A stretch of 64,000 bases of DNA from Cornus controversa (GCA_026545225.1 CM048849.1:55323836-55387835), one strand, 5' to 3'; shown: positions 10,551 through 23,803, numbered from the stretch's first letter. The notes: generated by a model not told the origin, from the letters alone. Program-made: numbers and translations.

Positions 10551-11647
10551 ATATAATACTTTTAAATAATAATCTACCATACTTAAAAGTATGCTAATTA
10601 AAATCATAAAATCCTATCGACACATGAATTAATTAAACCAAAATAAAGTATGTAACCAACCAATCAAGTAGACAAATTTAACATACTCTCATATATGGTT
10701 TTAAACATTAAACAATAGATCAAGTCTGTTCATGATAGCAGAGAAACAATTACAGAACAAGTAATAGACAATTAAATGATAACATACACTTGATAAGCCT
10801 ACGTTGCAACTTAAACGTCAAGTGTATCTAAACCTAGCTCTAACCTAGGTTCCAAGGCATATTCTGTTTTTAAAAGTCCAATTTTATTTTTTTAAAATTT
10901 TCTGAAATTTTTCGGTAATTTAAAAATATTTTCAAAATAAAAATCCAATTTTGAGGTTTACTTTTTGTACTAATTTTACAACAAGGGCAACTCATTTCAT
11001 CTTGAAATTTAAAACTCATTCCTATCCCTAAAAGATTACTTTAATATTTCAAAAAATTTATGGAATTTAAAAGTAATTTTAAAAATTATTTTTCCTATTT
11101 TTTTCCAATTTAAAATCAATTAAAAGTAAATAAAAAAATATCAAAATATTCTGGACTGGGCCCAGTGGATGGGCCCCGCGAGTGAGACCAGAATACCATT
11201 TTTTTTATCCCCGCCGGTGGCCTAAAGGGGCCCACGTGCCCCACACGTCGGCGGCGTGCGTCGGCGCGTGGCTCCCACTTTCCTTCTTCTTCCTCCCTTA
11301 TTTTTTTCTAGTTTTTCTTTTCTCTGCAACTAACGAACAGCCATATGACCAAAACTACCCAGCTATTTTTCGAACACCTCTAGACAGCGAATCTCGTGTT
11401 TGAATATACCATTCAATTCTTATTGGTTTAAACTACGCATTAGTACCAAAATCCTCTCCGATTGCGACCTAAATAAAAAATCTCCAATTTTAAGTTTTAG
11501 GGTTCTAAAATTTCAAACTCAAATTTCCGTCGAACTACCCAACGATTTGCAACCAAACTTACAAAGTCTATTCGGGAGAGCAAGATCAACAATTTAATCG
11601 GAACAAAAATTTTCAAAAACTACGTTTACAATCAACCCAAATCTCAT

Positions 11648-11710
11648 GTGTGTGTGTGTGTGTGTGTGTTTATACACATATATACGCCTATATACGTATA
11701 TATACATATC
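11648..11710. repeat. (GT)n and TA-rich microsatellite in the gypsy LTR
   Basis: TGTG repeats from 11648 followed by TATACGTATATA-type sequence, near the 5' start of the LTR in its own sense. Confidence 0.8.
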
Positions 11711-12384
11711 AAAATTTACACCATAAAACTCCAAATTCGCAGATTAATTATGTTTAATCATACAAAAATAATTTACATAAAATTAAGCAAAGATCCCAAA
11801 TTATTAACCCTAATCATGCATAAACATATATATATGCATGAAATCAAACAATTTAATTAATTATCTATGTTTACAAGTTCAAAGGGGAAAAAAATAAATT
11901 GGACTTGCCTTGTGATTTTGAACAAAATCACCTTTCTTTCCTTTTTTTGGCGTCTACCGTTATATCCCGATCTGTCCTTAGAACCTTCTGTGCGTATCAA
12001 CTACTAAACCTTAATTTCTTTTCTTTTATTTAATTTTCTTTCTAGAAAACTAAAAAAAAATTCCTAAATAATTAAACTAATAAATATAAAATATTTAGTC
12101 CACCTATATATAAATATATATAGAACCCAACCCAACAATCTAGACTAACCTACTAAAAATTAAAAATAAAAAAACATGCAGCCCAAACCCACCTAGTTTT
12201 TTAAAATAAAAATTACATTTAAAACAAATAATTCACACACAATTAAATCAATCAACATTTAGCAACAATCCAAACATCCACGTTTAAACAAATAAAAGCA
12301 TGCATTGATAAAATTAACCAAAACATTTAAATAATTAAAAAATCCAATTAAATAAATAAAAACCTCATTTTAAATATTCTCAAA

Positions 12385-15300
12385 TTACAGGGTATTACAT
12401 TCTTCCCCCTTAAAAAGTGAAATTCCGTCCTCGGAATTCACCTCATACCTAAAATAAAAAAGTTCCGTATATTTTGCCTTTATTTCATTTTCCATTTCCC
12501 AGGTGGATGTCGCCTCATTGTGGTGGCTGCACTGAACATGAACTAAAGGAATTGTCCTCGAACGAAGGACCTGGTTCCTACGGTCAAGAATACAGTAAAA
12601 TTGCTCCATACATGTTGCATCTAGCTAGAACTCAATCTCTCAACCTCAATTTGCTGATAAACATCATTATTCCTAAGAAATTTTAATAACATAGACACAT
12701 GAAAGATATTATGCACCTCGTGCATTGTATCTGGTAACGCCAATCTATACGCTACTTTCCCAATTCTGTCATTAATTATGAAATGACACACAAAATGAGG
12801 CGACAACTTTTTCTTTTTCCCAAATTGCATTATTCTTTTCATAGGAGAAACTTTGAGTAAAACCTGAACCATCACCTTGAACGCTAATACTCGAGTCCTC
12901 CAATCAGCATAACTCTTCTGTCTACTCTGAGCAGTCCGCATATGGTCTCTAATAAGAGAGACTATCTATTTCTCAAATCTCTAACCAACATACAGGCAAC
13001 CTACATGGGCGCCCATACAAAGCCTCGAATGGTGCCATACTAGTAGTCTTTTGATAACTATTATTATAACCAAACTCAACGAGTGGCAAACAACTCTCCC
13101 AATTACCTTTGAAGTCGAGTATACATGCTCGCAACATATCCTCCAGAATCTGATTAACCCTTTCAGTCTACTCATCGATCTGAGGGTGATAAGTTGTACT
13201 AAGATGCAGAGCTGTATCCATAGACTACTAAAAGCTCTCCCAAAATTCTAAAACAAAGTTCGAATCTCTATATGATATAATGGACAAAATTACGCCATGA
13301 AGCTTCATTGTCTCTATAATGTATATCTTCGCGTATTGCTTAGATGTGTAATCCGAGCGAACTGGCAAGAAATGGGCTAATTTTGTCAATCTATCCACTA
13401 TAACCCAAATAGCATCATGACTCCACTGTGAGGTGGGAAGTCTCACAATGAAGTCCATGGAGATGCTCTCCCACTTCCACTCCGGTATAGGCAATGGCTA
13501 CAAAGATCCCGGCTGTCTCTGGTGATTAATCTTAATCATCTGACAAGTGATACACTTAGAGATAAATATAGCAATGTCCCTCTGATGTGATTTCAATTCT
13601 ACTTAACCACTCGCAATAGAACGAGTTCTCGTAGGACAGGGCTATATAGAGGGTGTCGAACCTCAAGAACTTGCAGGGTTGAATGGTTATGTTACTCAGT
13701 CTTTGAATTAATTCTAAAATAATTGAAAAATAATTGTTGATGTTTGATCTTGCAATTAATTGAGAAAATTAAAGCTTTTTATAAATTGGTATTATGAAAT
13801 TTAATCAGGAAGAGAAGATCCTGGGAACTGACTTCACCACTAACCCTCTAACAATGACAATTGTACTAAATTGGGACGTTACTCTATGCATTCAGAAAAG
13901 AATGGCTACAAGCCTAATTCAATTCTATCAAGGGAATTTGTTCAACATTCAATTAAGCATAACTCATCTTCGCTTAGCATGGCCTATACATCTGACTAAT
14001 TAATGATGTTATAACCCATCTTTGCTTAGTACGAATTATCAAAAATCTAAATTGAACGATATGTGAAAACTATTGTATAACCTATCTTAGTAAAATCACA
14101 GAAGTTGAAAAGAACAAACCCTAATCATTGCAAATTTATATTCATTCTACAAGAACAATAATAAACGTGCAATGAATCAATACATTCAAATTGAAAGCAA
14201 TAGCACAGCTATTGTTTATGTCTCGGTTATACAATCAATGCACAAAGTAATTTATTCCCAAAATGGTATACAACTTAAAACATTGAAAGATAGGTTAAGG
14301 TTACGTCACTTCCCCGGAATGGTGTTTAGCCGCTCATGATCGGATGTCCAAGCTTGAACGATGGTGAAATCGCCATCCTCTTGTCCGTATCGTCACGAAT
14401 CGCCTCTATATTTCTCTCTGTGTTCCTCCTTCTCCAGAATACCCTAGTTTCCTTCGTTTCATCATTTTTACTTTGCGAAACCAAACCCACGGGACACCTG
14501 GCCTTCCAAAGTGGCAAGTGCGCATAAGAAAATGGCACTTGCTCCTCACAAAGTGGCATTTGCGTCCAAAAAGTGGCAGCTGCGCAAATAGGGCAGAAAG
14601 TTGATGAAAACGTCTGTTTTAGGAAATTTTCGTGAAATATGAAATTGTGCAGAATTGAATTTCCTTTAACTCGCACGAAGCTTGGGTCATTTTGACAATT
14701 ATGTACGAATTTATGGTCTGAATACCAACACGGGTCCAAGACTTTTTAGGCCTGAATTGGCCCAATCTTCAATGTGAATAGGCCTAACACCATTTGTAGC
14801 CCAATTGCACCATTATTAATTAGAATTACCCTTAATCACCTAAAATTCTGAAAAGATTAAAATTATTAATAAAAATATGAAATAAATATTACTAAGACAC
14901 TAATTCATATAATTTTAAGGGTATTGAATATGCAATATTCATTACTTATCACCCTCTTTATAACTACCCACCAGAACTGTCGTTTCATGTCTTGGTACAT
15001 TTTATCACCTCTCGGGTGTACCGCAAACTGAGAACTTTGGCTCTTACTCATCACTATCCTCCTCAAATCATTATTGGGAGGAACCACTAACCGCCCCTTG
15101 TACCTCAATCCTCCATCTGTACCCACTGTATAGAATGGTACCTCTCTAACTTTCAGGTCAGCCATTTTCTCTATGTATTGCGAGTCGGTAAGCTGCTTTA
15201 TAATTACTCTCCGAATAATAGTAGGTGTAACTATTACACATGCTACAAAGGCATCCGCTAATTCATCAATGTTGCTCAAAGCATTCCACTATACTTCAAA

Positions 15301-16500
15301 TAGAGCGGAAAGACTAGCATAAGGTCAGCGACTAAGTGCATCAGCTACTACGTTCGTTTTTCCTGTGTGGTATTGGATGAAAAAGTGATAATCTTTCATG
15401 AACTCCAATCACTTGCGCTGTCTCATATTTAGCTCATTCTATGATAACAGATATTGCAAACTCTTATGATCACTGAACAATCTGAAAGTCTCCCTCAAGA
15501 GATAATGCCTCCAGATCCTCAAGGCAAAGACCATAGCTGTTAACTCTAAATTATGAGTCGGGTAATTATGTTCGTGAGGCTTAAACTTACGTGAAGCATA
15601 TGATACCGACCTCTCCTCTTGCATCAACACACATCCCAAATCTTGCAATGATGCATCGGTAAATACCAAACACTCAACTCTGAGGCGTAGTTAGAACAGG
15701 TGCAGACATCAATCTGCTCTTTAACTCATCAAACGCCGCCTAATAAGAATTATCTCAAATGAAAGGCACACCATTTTTTGTCAGATGAATGAGAGAGCTA
15801 GCAATCTTGGAGAAGCCCTGAATGAACCTACGACAATAACAAGCTAACCCCAGAAAACTACGAATCTCCGTGGGTGAGGTAGGTTACCCCCACTCCAATA
15901 CCGCATACACCTTGCTTGGATCAACCGACATCCCTTCTCAGATACTACATGACCCAAGAACTTCACCACCTTCTGCCAAAAATCACATTTCTCAAACTTG
16001 GTATACAACTAGTGATCTCTCAGTGTCTCCAGAACAATACTGAGATGTCTGACGTGATATTCCTCTGACCTAGAAATCAGCCTGGTGCCTAGAGTTAAAT
16101 AAATCATAAAGTCTATCTCACGGCTCGGTGGTAGCCTTGGGATTTCCTGAAACATGTCCTGAAAGTTTCGCACCACTGGAATAGAATCCATAGAAACTGT
16201 AATTCCCTCCAGAGAATCCTCACTAAAAAAAGAATAGGTTAGTTCTAGACCCTTTATTTGATTGCAGTATAACAACCAAATACATCTCCTAACCCGGTAT
16301 AGTAAAAACAATTGTCTTATCATGGCAATTTACATGGGCATGATAATGCAATAACCAATCCATTCCGAGTATGACATCATAAAAATGTATATCCAATACT
16401 AATAGGTCTGCCAAGAATCTGAGTCTACCAATGCCTATAGTGACTTGACTATAGCGTTCCCATAAAACCTTACTAACCTCCAATGGTGTAGCAATACTAA
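12385..16500 (-). pseudogene. gypsy pol remnant (protease, RT, RNase H, integrase)
   Basis: Frames on the minus strand, in order: protease-region remnant (16289-16483, VILGMDWLLHYHAHVNC), start of RT (16009-16323), RNase H (15439-15669, [17 protein letters not shown]), integrase zinc region (14905-15279), integrase core (13228-13494, WESISMDFIVRLP), and a linker with a chromodomain-like tail (12385-12941, NIFHVSML; STWEMENEIKAKY). Gag is missing. The RT jumps from the ISRSEEYH region to the part just before RNase H, so the catalytic YxDD core is deleted. Many stops and frameshifts interrupt the rest. The integrase is split by the solo LTR at 13583-14951. Confidence 0.88.
13583..14951 (-). mobile_element. 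Solo LTR (TGAT...ATCA family) inside the gypsy integrase
   Basis: 1369 bases starting TGATGTGATTTC and ending TTACTTATCA, with a 5-bp target duplication CCCTC at 13578-13582 and 14952-14956. Removing it and one CCCTC rejoins the integrase zinc region to the segment with CITCQ before the core domain. Related to 23804-25007 in the same orientation. Confidence 0.85.
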
Positions 16501-16801
16501 ATGGAAAACTACACAGCTAAATAGCTATACCAAATAGTCTAACCAATGACCAAAATACAAATGAGTGGGATGTACCGGTTTCAAATAATTCACGACCAAG
16601 TTTACTGACCCTAGTTTTAGTTCATATTCCTCCTCCTACAGGGTGGCATCTGAATACTACCCTAACAATAAACTAAAACGTATAGGGCACAATTAGTTTT
16701 ATACTTATATTATATTTATCAGAATATGTAATGCAGAAAATACCATACAACAGACCCTAAAGACTCGAGAATACTTAAACTTTGAATGCTCTAATACTAA
16801 C

Positions 16802-19256
16802 TGAAATACCCCCTACAAATTTCACACATGAGATGGTCAGTCTCACACATCAAACATAAGGGATATATACTACTGATAGCAAACAAGCATTGAATACAAT
16901 GACAAAAGAAAAAGAAAAGAGAAAAAAAAAAAAGAATTTTAAATGCTAACAGGAAAGTCTAACTGAAATAAATAATATTGTTAAACATACAAAATGCGAG
17001 TCTGAACTATACAACTTGGAAGTCCCATAACTCAATGACCCTTTAACCAAAAATTATAAAAGTAAATACTTTGTAAAAATATCTAATTCCCTACACTGAA
17101 GTCTGATAAGGAATAGATGACTGCCACGCTCTATGAACTTCATACTCTAATCTCGAGATGGAAACTGCCTGGGACCTGAAATATCAACAAAGTGGGTTAA
17201 ACTCACAAGCAAGTTCCCTCTACAATCACCCAATCAAAGAATCGGTAAATATACCCTCTATATGAGGACAGTAAAAACATATAGATATAATTATACCATT
17301 TGGTCATTTAATCTCATGTCTCATAAATAATTAGAATTATGTTCTGAACCAACTCATCCATTATCACAATAAAGGTAGAACAAATTTCTAAATTTAAACC
17401 ATAGGCAATCGTAACATGCCTGACACACTAAGTTTTATCTAATTAGTTACTAGGCAATCCTACTATGTCTTCCTCCATATTTTACAAATACCTTAGTAAG
17501 TATTAGGCAAACCTAACCTGCCTCCACCAATCATCCTTCTACAAAATTCTAAACTTATGTTTATATACAACTAAGTATAAATTATCAGCTCATAAACATA
17601 TCCCTAATTAACCTTCTGGCCCAAAAATAGAGCAGCCCCACACATTACACTAACCCATCTGTTATCTCAATGCAAATGCTAACTAGTTTTAAGTTTACAC
17701 AAGAGGTAATCCTAACATGCTCAAATATATATAACGAGAAATTTTTAAAATATTAGGCAATCCTGACATACCCCAAATATAATGTATAAATACCTTATTA
17801 GATATTAGGCAATCCCGACATGCCTGAAAATCTTGACATACCAAATATAATATATAGATACCTTATTACGTATTAGGTTATCCCGACATGCCTAACAATC
17901 TTGACATGCCAAATATAATTTACAGATACCTTATTAGGTATTAGGCAATCCTAACATGCCTTGGCAATTCCGACATGCCACATATAATGTAAAGATACCT
18001 TATTAGGTATTAGGCAATCCTGACATGCCGATAATATAATGAATAGATACCTTATTATGTATTAGGCAATTCTGACATGTCGAAACTATAATGTATAGAT
18101 ATCTTATTAGGTATTAGGCAATCCTGGCATGCCAAAAATATAATGTATAGATACCTTATTAGATATTAAGCAATACTGATATGCTTTGGCAATCCTGGCA
18201 TGTCGAAAATATAATATATAGATACCTTATTAGGTAATAGGCAATCCTGACATGCCTTAACCATCCCAACATGCCACATATAATGTAAAGACTTATTAGG
18301 TATTAGGCAATCCTGACATGCGAATATAATACTTTTAAATAATAATCTACCACACTTAAAAGCGTGCTAATTAAAATCATAAAAATAAAGTACATAACCA
18401 ACCACGCAAGTAGACAAGTTTAACATACTCTCATATATGGTTTTAAACATTAAACAATAGATCATGTATGTTCATGATAGTAGAGAAACAATTGCGGAAC
18501 AAGTAATAGACAATTAAACGATAACATACACTTGATAAGCCTACATTACAACTTAAATGTCAACTGTATCTAAACCTAGCTCTAACCTAGGTTCCGAGGC
18601 ATATTTTGTTTTTAAAAGTCCTATTTTATTTTTCTAAAATTTTCTGAATTTTTTCGGTAATTTAAAAATATTTCCAAAATAAAAGAAAATAAAAATTCAA
18701 TTTTGAGGCATACTTTTTGTACTAATTTTACATCAAGGGCAACTCATTTCAGCTTAAAATTTAAAACCCATTAATATTCTGTCCCTAAAATATTACTTTA
18801 ATTTTTCAAAAAATTTATGGAATTTAAAAGTAATTTTAAAAATTATTTTTTCTATTTTTTTTCAATTTAAAATCAATTAAAAATAAATAAATAAATATTA
18901 AAATATTTCGGACTGGGCCCAAAATGGGCCCAGTGGGTGGACCCGAAGAGTGGCACGCGTGGCTCCCACTTTCCTTCTTCTTCCTCCCTTTTTTTTTTCT
19001 TTTCTCTACAACTATCGAACAGTCATATGACTAAAACTTTTCGACCATTTTCTGCCACCTCCGAACACCGAATCTCACGTTTGAATATAACATTGAACTC
19101 CTCTTGGTCTAAGCTACGCATTGGTACCAAAATCCTCTCCGATTGTAGTCTAAATAAAAAAGGCCCAATTTCAAGTTTTAGGGTTCTAAAATTTTAAACT
19201 CAAATTCCCGTCAAATAACCCAATGATTCGCAACCAAACTTGTAGAGTCTATTCGA
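16802..19256 (-). repeat. 5' LTR of the gypsy element, truncated
   Basis: Matches the 3' LTR from its inner end to roughly base 11575 of the window, then stops abruptly. A hAT-like element fragment that lacks its own left terminus begins at the same point, so a deletion probably joined them. Confidence 0.85.
17740..18325. repeat. Hairpin-bearing tandem array in the 5' LTR
   Basis: About ten units of the same motif pair (ATACCTTATTAGGTAT and GGCAATCCTGACATGCC) as in the 3' LTR, with independent substitutions. Confidence 0.85.
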
Positions 19257-19766
19257 CGGACACTTCACCAAGGAAACCGTACCCGTGTCAGGCACTCAGA
19301 TACTCCTCGGACATGTGTCGGACACTTCTTAAAAGTGTCCCAACATTTTTCCTTTTAGGACACTTCTCGAACACTTTTTGGATACTGTTCGAAGACGTAT
19401 CGAACACTTCATAACAGTGATGTATATTCAAATATTTCGAATAAAAATTATATGATAATAAGTTATGATTAAAATCTAAACTAAATATATGTAGAAGATT
19501 AAATAAGTCTGGTTCTTTAATTTATTTTAATCTATTTGTCTATTTTTGTTTATAAATTTGTTTAATTCTTAATTGTTTGACAATGAATTGAAGTATTTAT
19601 GTAATATAGTATTTTTTATTGAATAATTAATATATATATATATTAATATATTATATTATTATTTTATAGTTATATCCTCGCCGTGTCGATGTCCTATTTT
19701 TTTTAAAAAAATTGTATTGCCGTGTCCGTGTTGTGTCATACGCATATCCATGTCCGTGCTTCCTAG
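19257..19766. mobile_element. Left-truncated hAT-like MITE, CACGG family
   Basis: Same family as 27679-28362 and 55274-55804. It keeps the right terminus (GTGCTTCCTAG) but lacks the first dozen or so bases and the left target duplication. It directly adjoins the cut 5' LTR on the left and unit-homologous DNA on the right. Confidence 0.75.
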
Positions 19767-19838
19767 CCCTTAAACCATGGCAGATGTGAACAAAGAACTA
19801 TAGGAGAATGAGGTTTAATAAAGTCTCAAGCAGTCTTA

Positions 19839-22800
19839 GAGCATCCAGATTCCAGTATCACAAATAAATGGAGAGGCGCAACAACAGTAGGGAGGGAAAC
19901 GGTGCTAGTGTGAGGTTCCTTAAAATGTGGGACCCACTCTATATTCTTAAGCTCGTGATTTCGGGACTCCTCACTTTGCAAAGTGGGGCCAAATGTGTGT
20001 GTATATAATTGTGTGTGGGTGTGTGAAATAAATAATATATATTTATTTAATGTTGCAAAATAATAATTAATTGTACAATATAATTAAATTAATTTAAAAA
20101 GATCCATTTAATTTGCATAATAATTTTTATTTTTTAAGTTTCATCATTGGATTTGACTTTATTAGTTTCCACGGGTGATTTCATTGTCAATGCTTGTTTC
20201 AAACAAGTTCATTGCCGAGATACATCTTCGGCTGTTGATCGAATTCTACTTTAATACCCCTTGTTCCGTGAGTAAAAAATGCCTAGTTTTGGTTGAATGA
20301 CCAATTTTGGTGCAAACACATATAAAGAGACTATTAACTTATAAAGACACAAACATATACTTTTATTTAATTTACCCCAAAAATTACATGAACTTATACT
20401 TTATATTTCTCTCGAACCCTTATATTTATGCCAATACAGTAACACAATATTTTCTACTAATTACAAGAACATATACTTTATTTTTTCCTAGACCCCTTAT
20501 TTATGCCAATACAGTAAACACATAATATTTTTCACTAACTACAGTAATTCTTTTTGGCTTAAGGATCTCTCTATCTATCTCTTTTTAGTACCCCATGAGG
20601 GTGGAATGCTTTGTTCATTCTTGAAGAAATTACCAAGATCAACCAAGGTCTTCACATGTACCAATCTCTTGAAGTTACTCTTGAAATACTTAAGATCCCA
20701 AATGTTTGCTTGTGTGTAGCTTGTGTTGCCTTTGTTGTTTACTTCCAAGTCAAGATCCCTGTAGTTGAGATATGCACCTCTTGGAGACTTGGAAACATAG
20801 GGAATCATGTAACTGTAAAGCCTTCTGATCTAACCTATATGCCTTTGATTTGCCTCTTTACCTTTTTCATCCCAAAACACTATATAATGAATGTTGTATA
20901 TAGTCCCAACTCTATGAGGGAAAGGTGTTTCGGATTCCAAAATCTCACACAACCTTCCACCAAAAGGACTCAACAACATCTCAGCCCCATCTACCTATTC
21001 TTCATTATACATCTCCCATTTGTCTTCTAGTCCTTTCTCTAGAATTGGCTCCTACACATAATCTGACTTCCCTTTGTAAAAGACCTTCCCATCAAGACTC
21101 CTATTCAACAAAACATCAATGGAGTCTTCATTAGAGAAACCTACAAAATAAAGAATCGACTCGATCCAGCTCATTTTAATACCATCTTCTTTCACAAACC
21201 CAATTCAGGAAAGCTTTTTTGCATCAATGGAAGGAGTGTATCAACTCCACAAAGGTACAAGGAAACGAACGAAGCTCGTATCGTATCGTCTTTTCACCAG
21301 CTGGTTTAGTACTAGAATAATCTATACTTCTTATGAAGACTCTCATGAGTACGCTGTCATCAAATTTGTCTGCAATGTATTGCCACATGTGGACAAGATT
21401 GGTTGCATTTTGTTCCAATGTTCTCCTCACATTGAACACTGTCACAGTTGATGGAACAGAAACTAACTTTATCTTCCATGCAAGGATGACTCCAAAGCTA
21501 GCACCTCCACCTCCTCTGATGGCCGAAAAAAGGTCTTCTCCCATGGATTTTTTGTCAAGAAATCTACCATTGACATCGATTACAAGAGCATCGATGATAT
21601 TATCAGCAACGAGGCCATGTTTACGCGACAGCATGCTATACCCTCCCCCACTTATGTGTCCACCGACACCCACCATGAGGCAAACACCTGCTGGAAAGGC
21701 AAGAGTTCTGCTCTTTGAGGCAATTGTGTGGTAAACTTCACTGAAGGTTGCATCGGCTTGAACCCATGCAGTGTTCTTTTTAATGTCAATAGTGATATTT
21801 CGAAGGTTTATAAGATCAACAATGACAAATGGGACTTCAGAGACATAAGAAAGGCCCTCGTAGTCATGTCCGCCGCTTCAGACTCTAATATGCAAGCCAT
21901 GTTTTTTGGAACTATATATGGCTGCCTGAATGTGAGACTCATGCAAAGGTGTGACAATGACATGAGGTTTGGGAGTACTTGGTGTCATGAATCTGAGGTT
22001 TGATTTGGAGAAATCTAATATGGATAGATAGGAGGAGTTGTTTGGGGTGTAAATGATTTTGGAGATTGATGATGCGGAATTATCAGAATGATGGGAAAGG
22101 CATTGAAGAAAATCTTCATGGGTTTGATCAGCAGAAACTACCCATGAAATTGAGAAAATAATACAAACAAGTGAAAACAAAGAAGATCTTGTTGTCTTTA
22201 AGATCATTTCTTTAATGATTTTGTTAACATGAATCTCACCGTACATGTAAAACATCAATAAAGCAAATGCTCCGGCAACCTAAACTTACTCATGGAGATC
22301 CAAATTCCGGCAACAAGGTCAATGGGTAGGTACTGGCCTACTGGGTTATGATATGAAATAGCGAATCCATTGACAAGGGCGTTAATGGGCTTTGGATTAT
22401 TTGGGCCTAGTTGCTAGGGCTGCTTTGTCTGTATCTCACCATATTTTCCCAGGACACACTGAAACAGTGAAGAAGAAGAAGAGAGGAAAAAAAAAGTTTG
22501 GTTTAGTTTCTCATATTTGCATAATAGATGAAAATTACATTTTATTTTATTACACTAAATTATAATAATATGAAAATTACATTTTATTCGATTACACTTA
22601 ATTTAAACATCTTAACTATTCTCCAACACCGGAGATAAAATCATGGATCGAGACTCAACAAGTTGCAATTATGTCGTATTTTAGACAAGGGGGTAATATA
22701 TATGTAACATCTAATATTTTATTTATATGTGTTTAGTCCTATTAATGTATTTTCTTTCTGGTTATTATTAATGTACCTTTATTTGTGAAAAGCTATGTAA

Positions 22801-23057
22801 TGTATTTTTTTTGTGTTTTATGTAATATTATATTTTAATAAATAATATTATTGTTTCTTAAGTTTCTCAAAATAAACAATTAAAATTTTCAAAAATATTT
22901 ATTACTATTTAAAAATAATATTAAAATAGTAAAGTAGGGAACGAGAGTGAAAGTACACACCAGCACAACTCATTCCCCAAATAAAATGGGAAGCTACGTG
23001 GCTCCCCAGTTTATCAAAAGTGGGGAATCAACATTCTCGTGTGCATAATAGATGCTC
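19839..23057. mobile_element. TIR element in unit A carrying the BBE pseudogene
   Basis: Starts GAGCATCC after TTA and ends GATGCTC before TTT (TTA in unit B). The outer parts match the 867-bp unit B copy at 39829-40695. About 2.4 kb in the middle (20135-22515), including the BBE pseudogene and pieces of its flanks, is present only here. The TTA target and GAGCATC ends fit the PIF/Harbinger group, inferred from ends alone. Confidence 0.65.
20575..22207 (-). pseudogene. BBE-like pseudogene (third copy)
   Basis: Aligns with the two intact BBE-like genes along their whole length but is broken at several points. An Arg codon just before the flavin-histidine motif has become TGA (21878-21880). 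There is a 5-bp insertion near 21281-21290 and a 1-bp deletion near 21197. Further in-frame stops lie at 21052-21054, 20995-20997 and 20830-20832. The N-terminal signal peptide, SGGHDYEG, the flavin-Cys region (changed to CLMVGVGG) and YLNYRDLDL can all still be recognised. It is clearly more diverged from copies A and B than they are from each other. Similarity to BBE 3' flank continues to about 20300. The 5' side lacks the TATA box found in the intact copies. It sits inside a TIR-bounded element (19839-23057). Confidence 0.92.
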
Positions 23058-23500
23058 TTTGTAATGAACTCATGAGAAGGAGAGCGTCTCCAAATAACAG
23101 TGTCCATAGAAGATTTGTCGCGCTCCAAAATCTGAGCCACCAAAACGCCCTCGTCCCGAGCCCAAACTCCAAAAAGTGAAGTGTCACATTAAACCGGTCA
23201 ATGTCCCATGATATTAGACTAATATAACAATACCAGTTCCTATTTGACACCCTTGGCTTCGATCTAGACCACCGAACTCATTACTCATCACGGAAGCCTT
23301 TTTATTCTTATCCTATTGACTCCCAAGCCAAAACATCACCTAAGACTAGTTAGTCTAAGTCTTAGTCTCATAATCTCGCGGAAGCATAATCACACAATTC
23401 AATGTGCAATGATATCCTAAGTCATCTTCACTAGCAGACCCTGCCATAATCACCGAGTAACTATTCACTCAACCCTGTTCAATTCAACACTTAAAGGTTA

Positions 23501-23732
23501 TGATACATCGTAACACAAGTTACGATCCATCGTAATTCTACGATGCATCGCACATATATCATACTATGTATCAAAACATATTGGATTTGGCAACCAAGCT
23601 CCCTCAATTCTACGATATATTGTAATGTAGCCTACGATCCATCATATATTTTTGATGCATCGTAATGTGTATTACGAGCAATCGTAAGGTTTCAATGAAT
23701 CGTAATATGTATTACGATCCATCATAACTACT
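23501..23732. repeat. Cluster of TACGAT/ATCGTA palindromic motifs, unit A
   Basis: In about 230 bases the motifs TACGAT and ATCGTA recur many times, often as a dyad TACGATnnATCGTA. The cluster is conserved in unit B at 41141-41370. It sits just left of the shared solo LTR, in LTR-like DNA. Function unknown. Confidence 0.7.
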
Positions 23733-23803
23733 CGGTCAGTTGTTTCTCCATACAACACTTGGTCCAATTGGTACCTAATGCATCCATTGTCCTTTATAAT
23801 TCT

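Larger units (their letters stand above)
9021..12399 (-). repeat. 3' LTR of the gypsy element
   Basis: Reads TGTAATACCC at its start on the minus strand and GGGTATTTTA at its end. It pairs with 16802-19256 along about 2.45 kb, with many substitutions and small indels, so the element is old. It holds the tandem array at about 9950-10550. Confidence 0.88.
9021..19256 (-). mobile_element. Degenerate Ty3/gypsy chromovirus with very long LTRs
   Basis: Sense is minus. The 3' LTR is 9021-12399 (3379 bases) and the 5' LTR is 16802-19256, cut off before its own start. The polypurine tract AAGGGGGAAGAA (12400-12411) and a primer-binding site (16788-16800, TTAGTATTAGAGC, like the initiator-Met tRNA site) border the inside. 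The inside is short (4.4 kb, of which about 1.37 kb is a nested solo LTR) and lacks gag. The integrase and chromodomain-like tail suggest the Del/Tekay branch. No target duplication can be checked, because the 5' LTR is truncated. Confidence 0.9.

Noticed and set aside
23014..23250. ORFs at 23014-23250 and 40652-40870 as LINE coding sequence
   Set aside because: The resemblance is too weak. The text straddles the end of the TIR element and LTR-like DNA.
23501..23732. CRISPR-like array
   Set aside because: The window is plant nuclear DNA, the repeats are short dyads with irregular spacing, and no cas gene is present.
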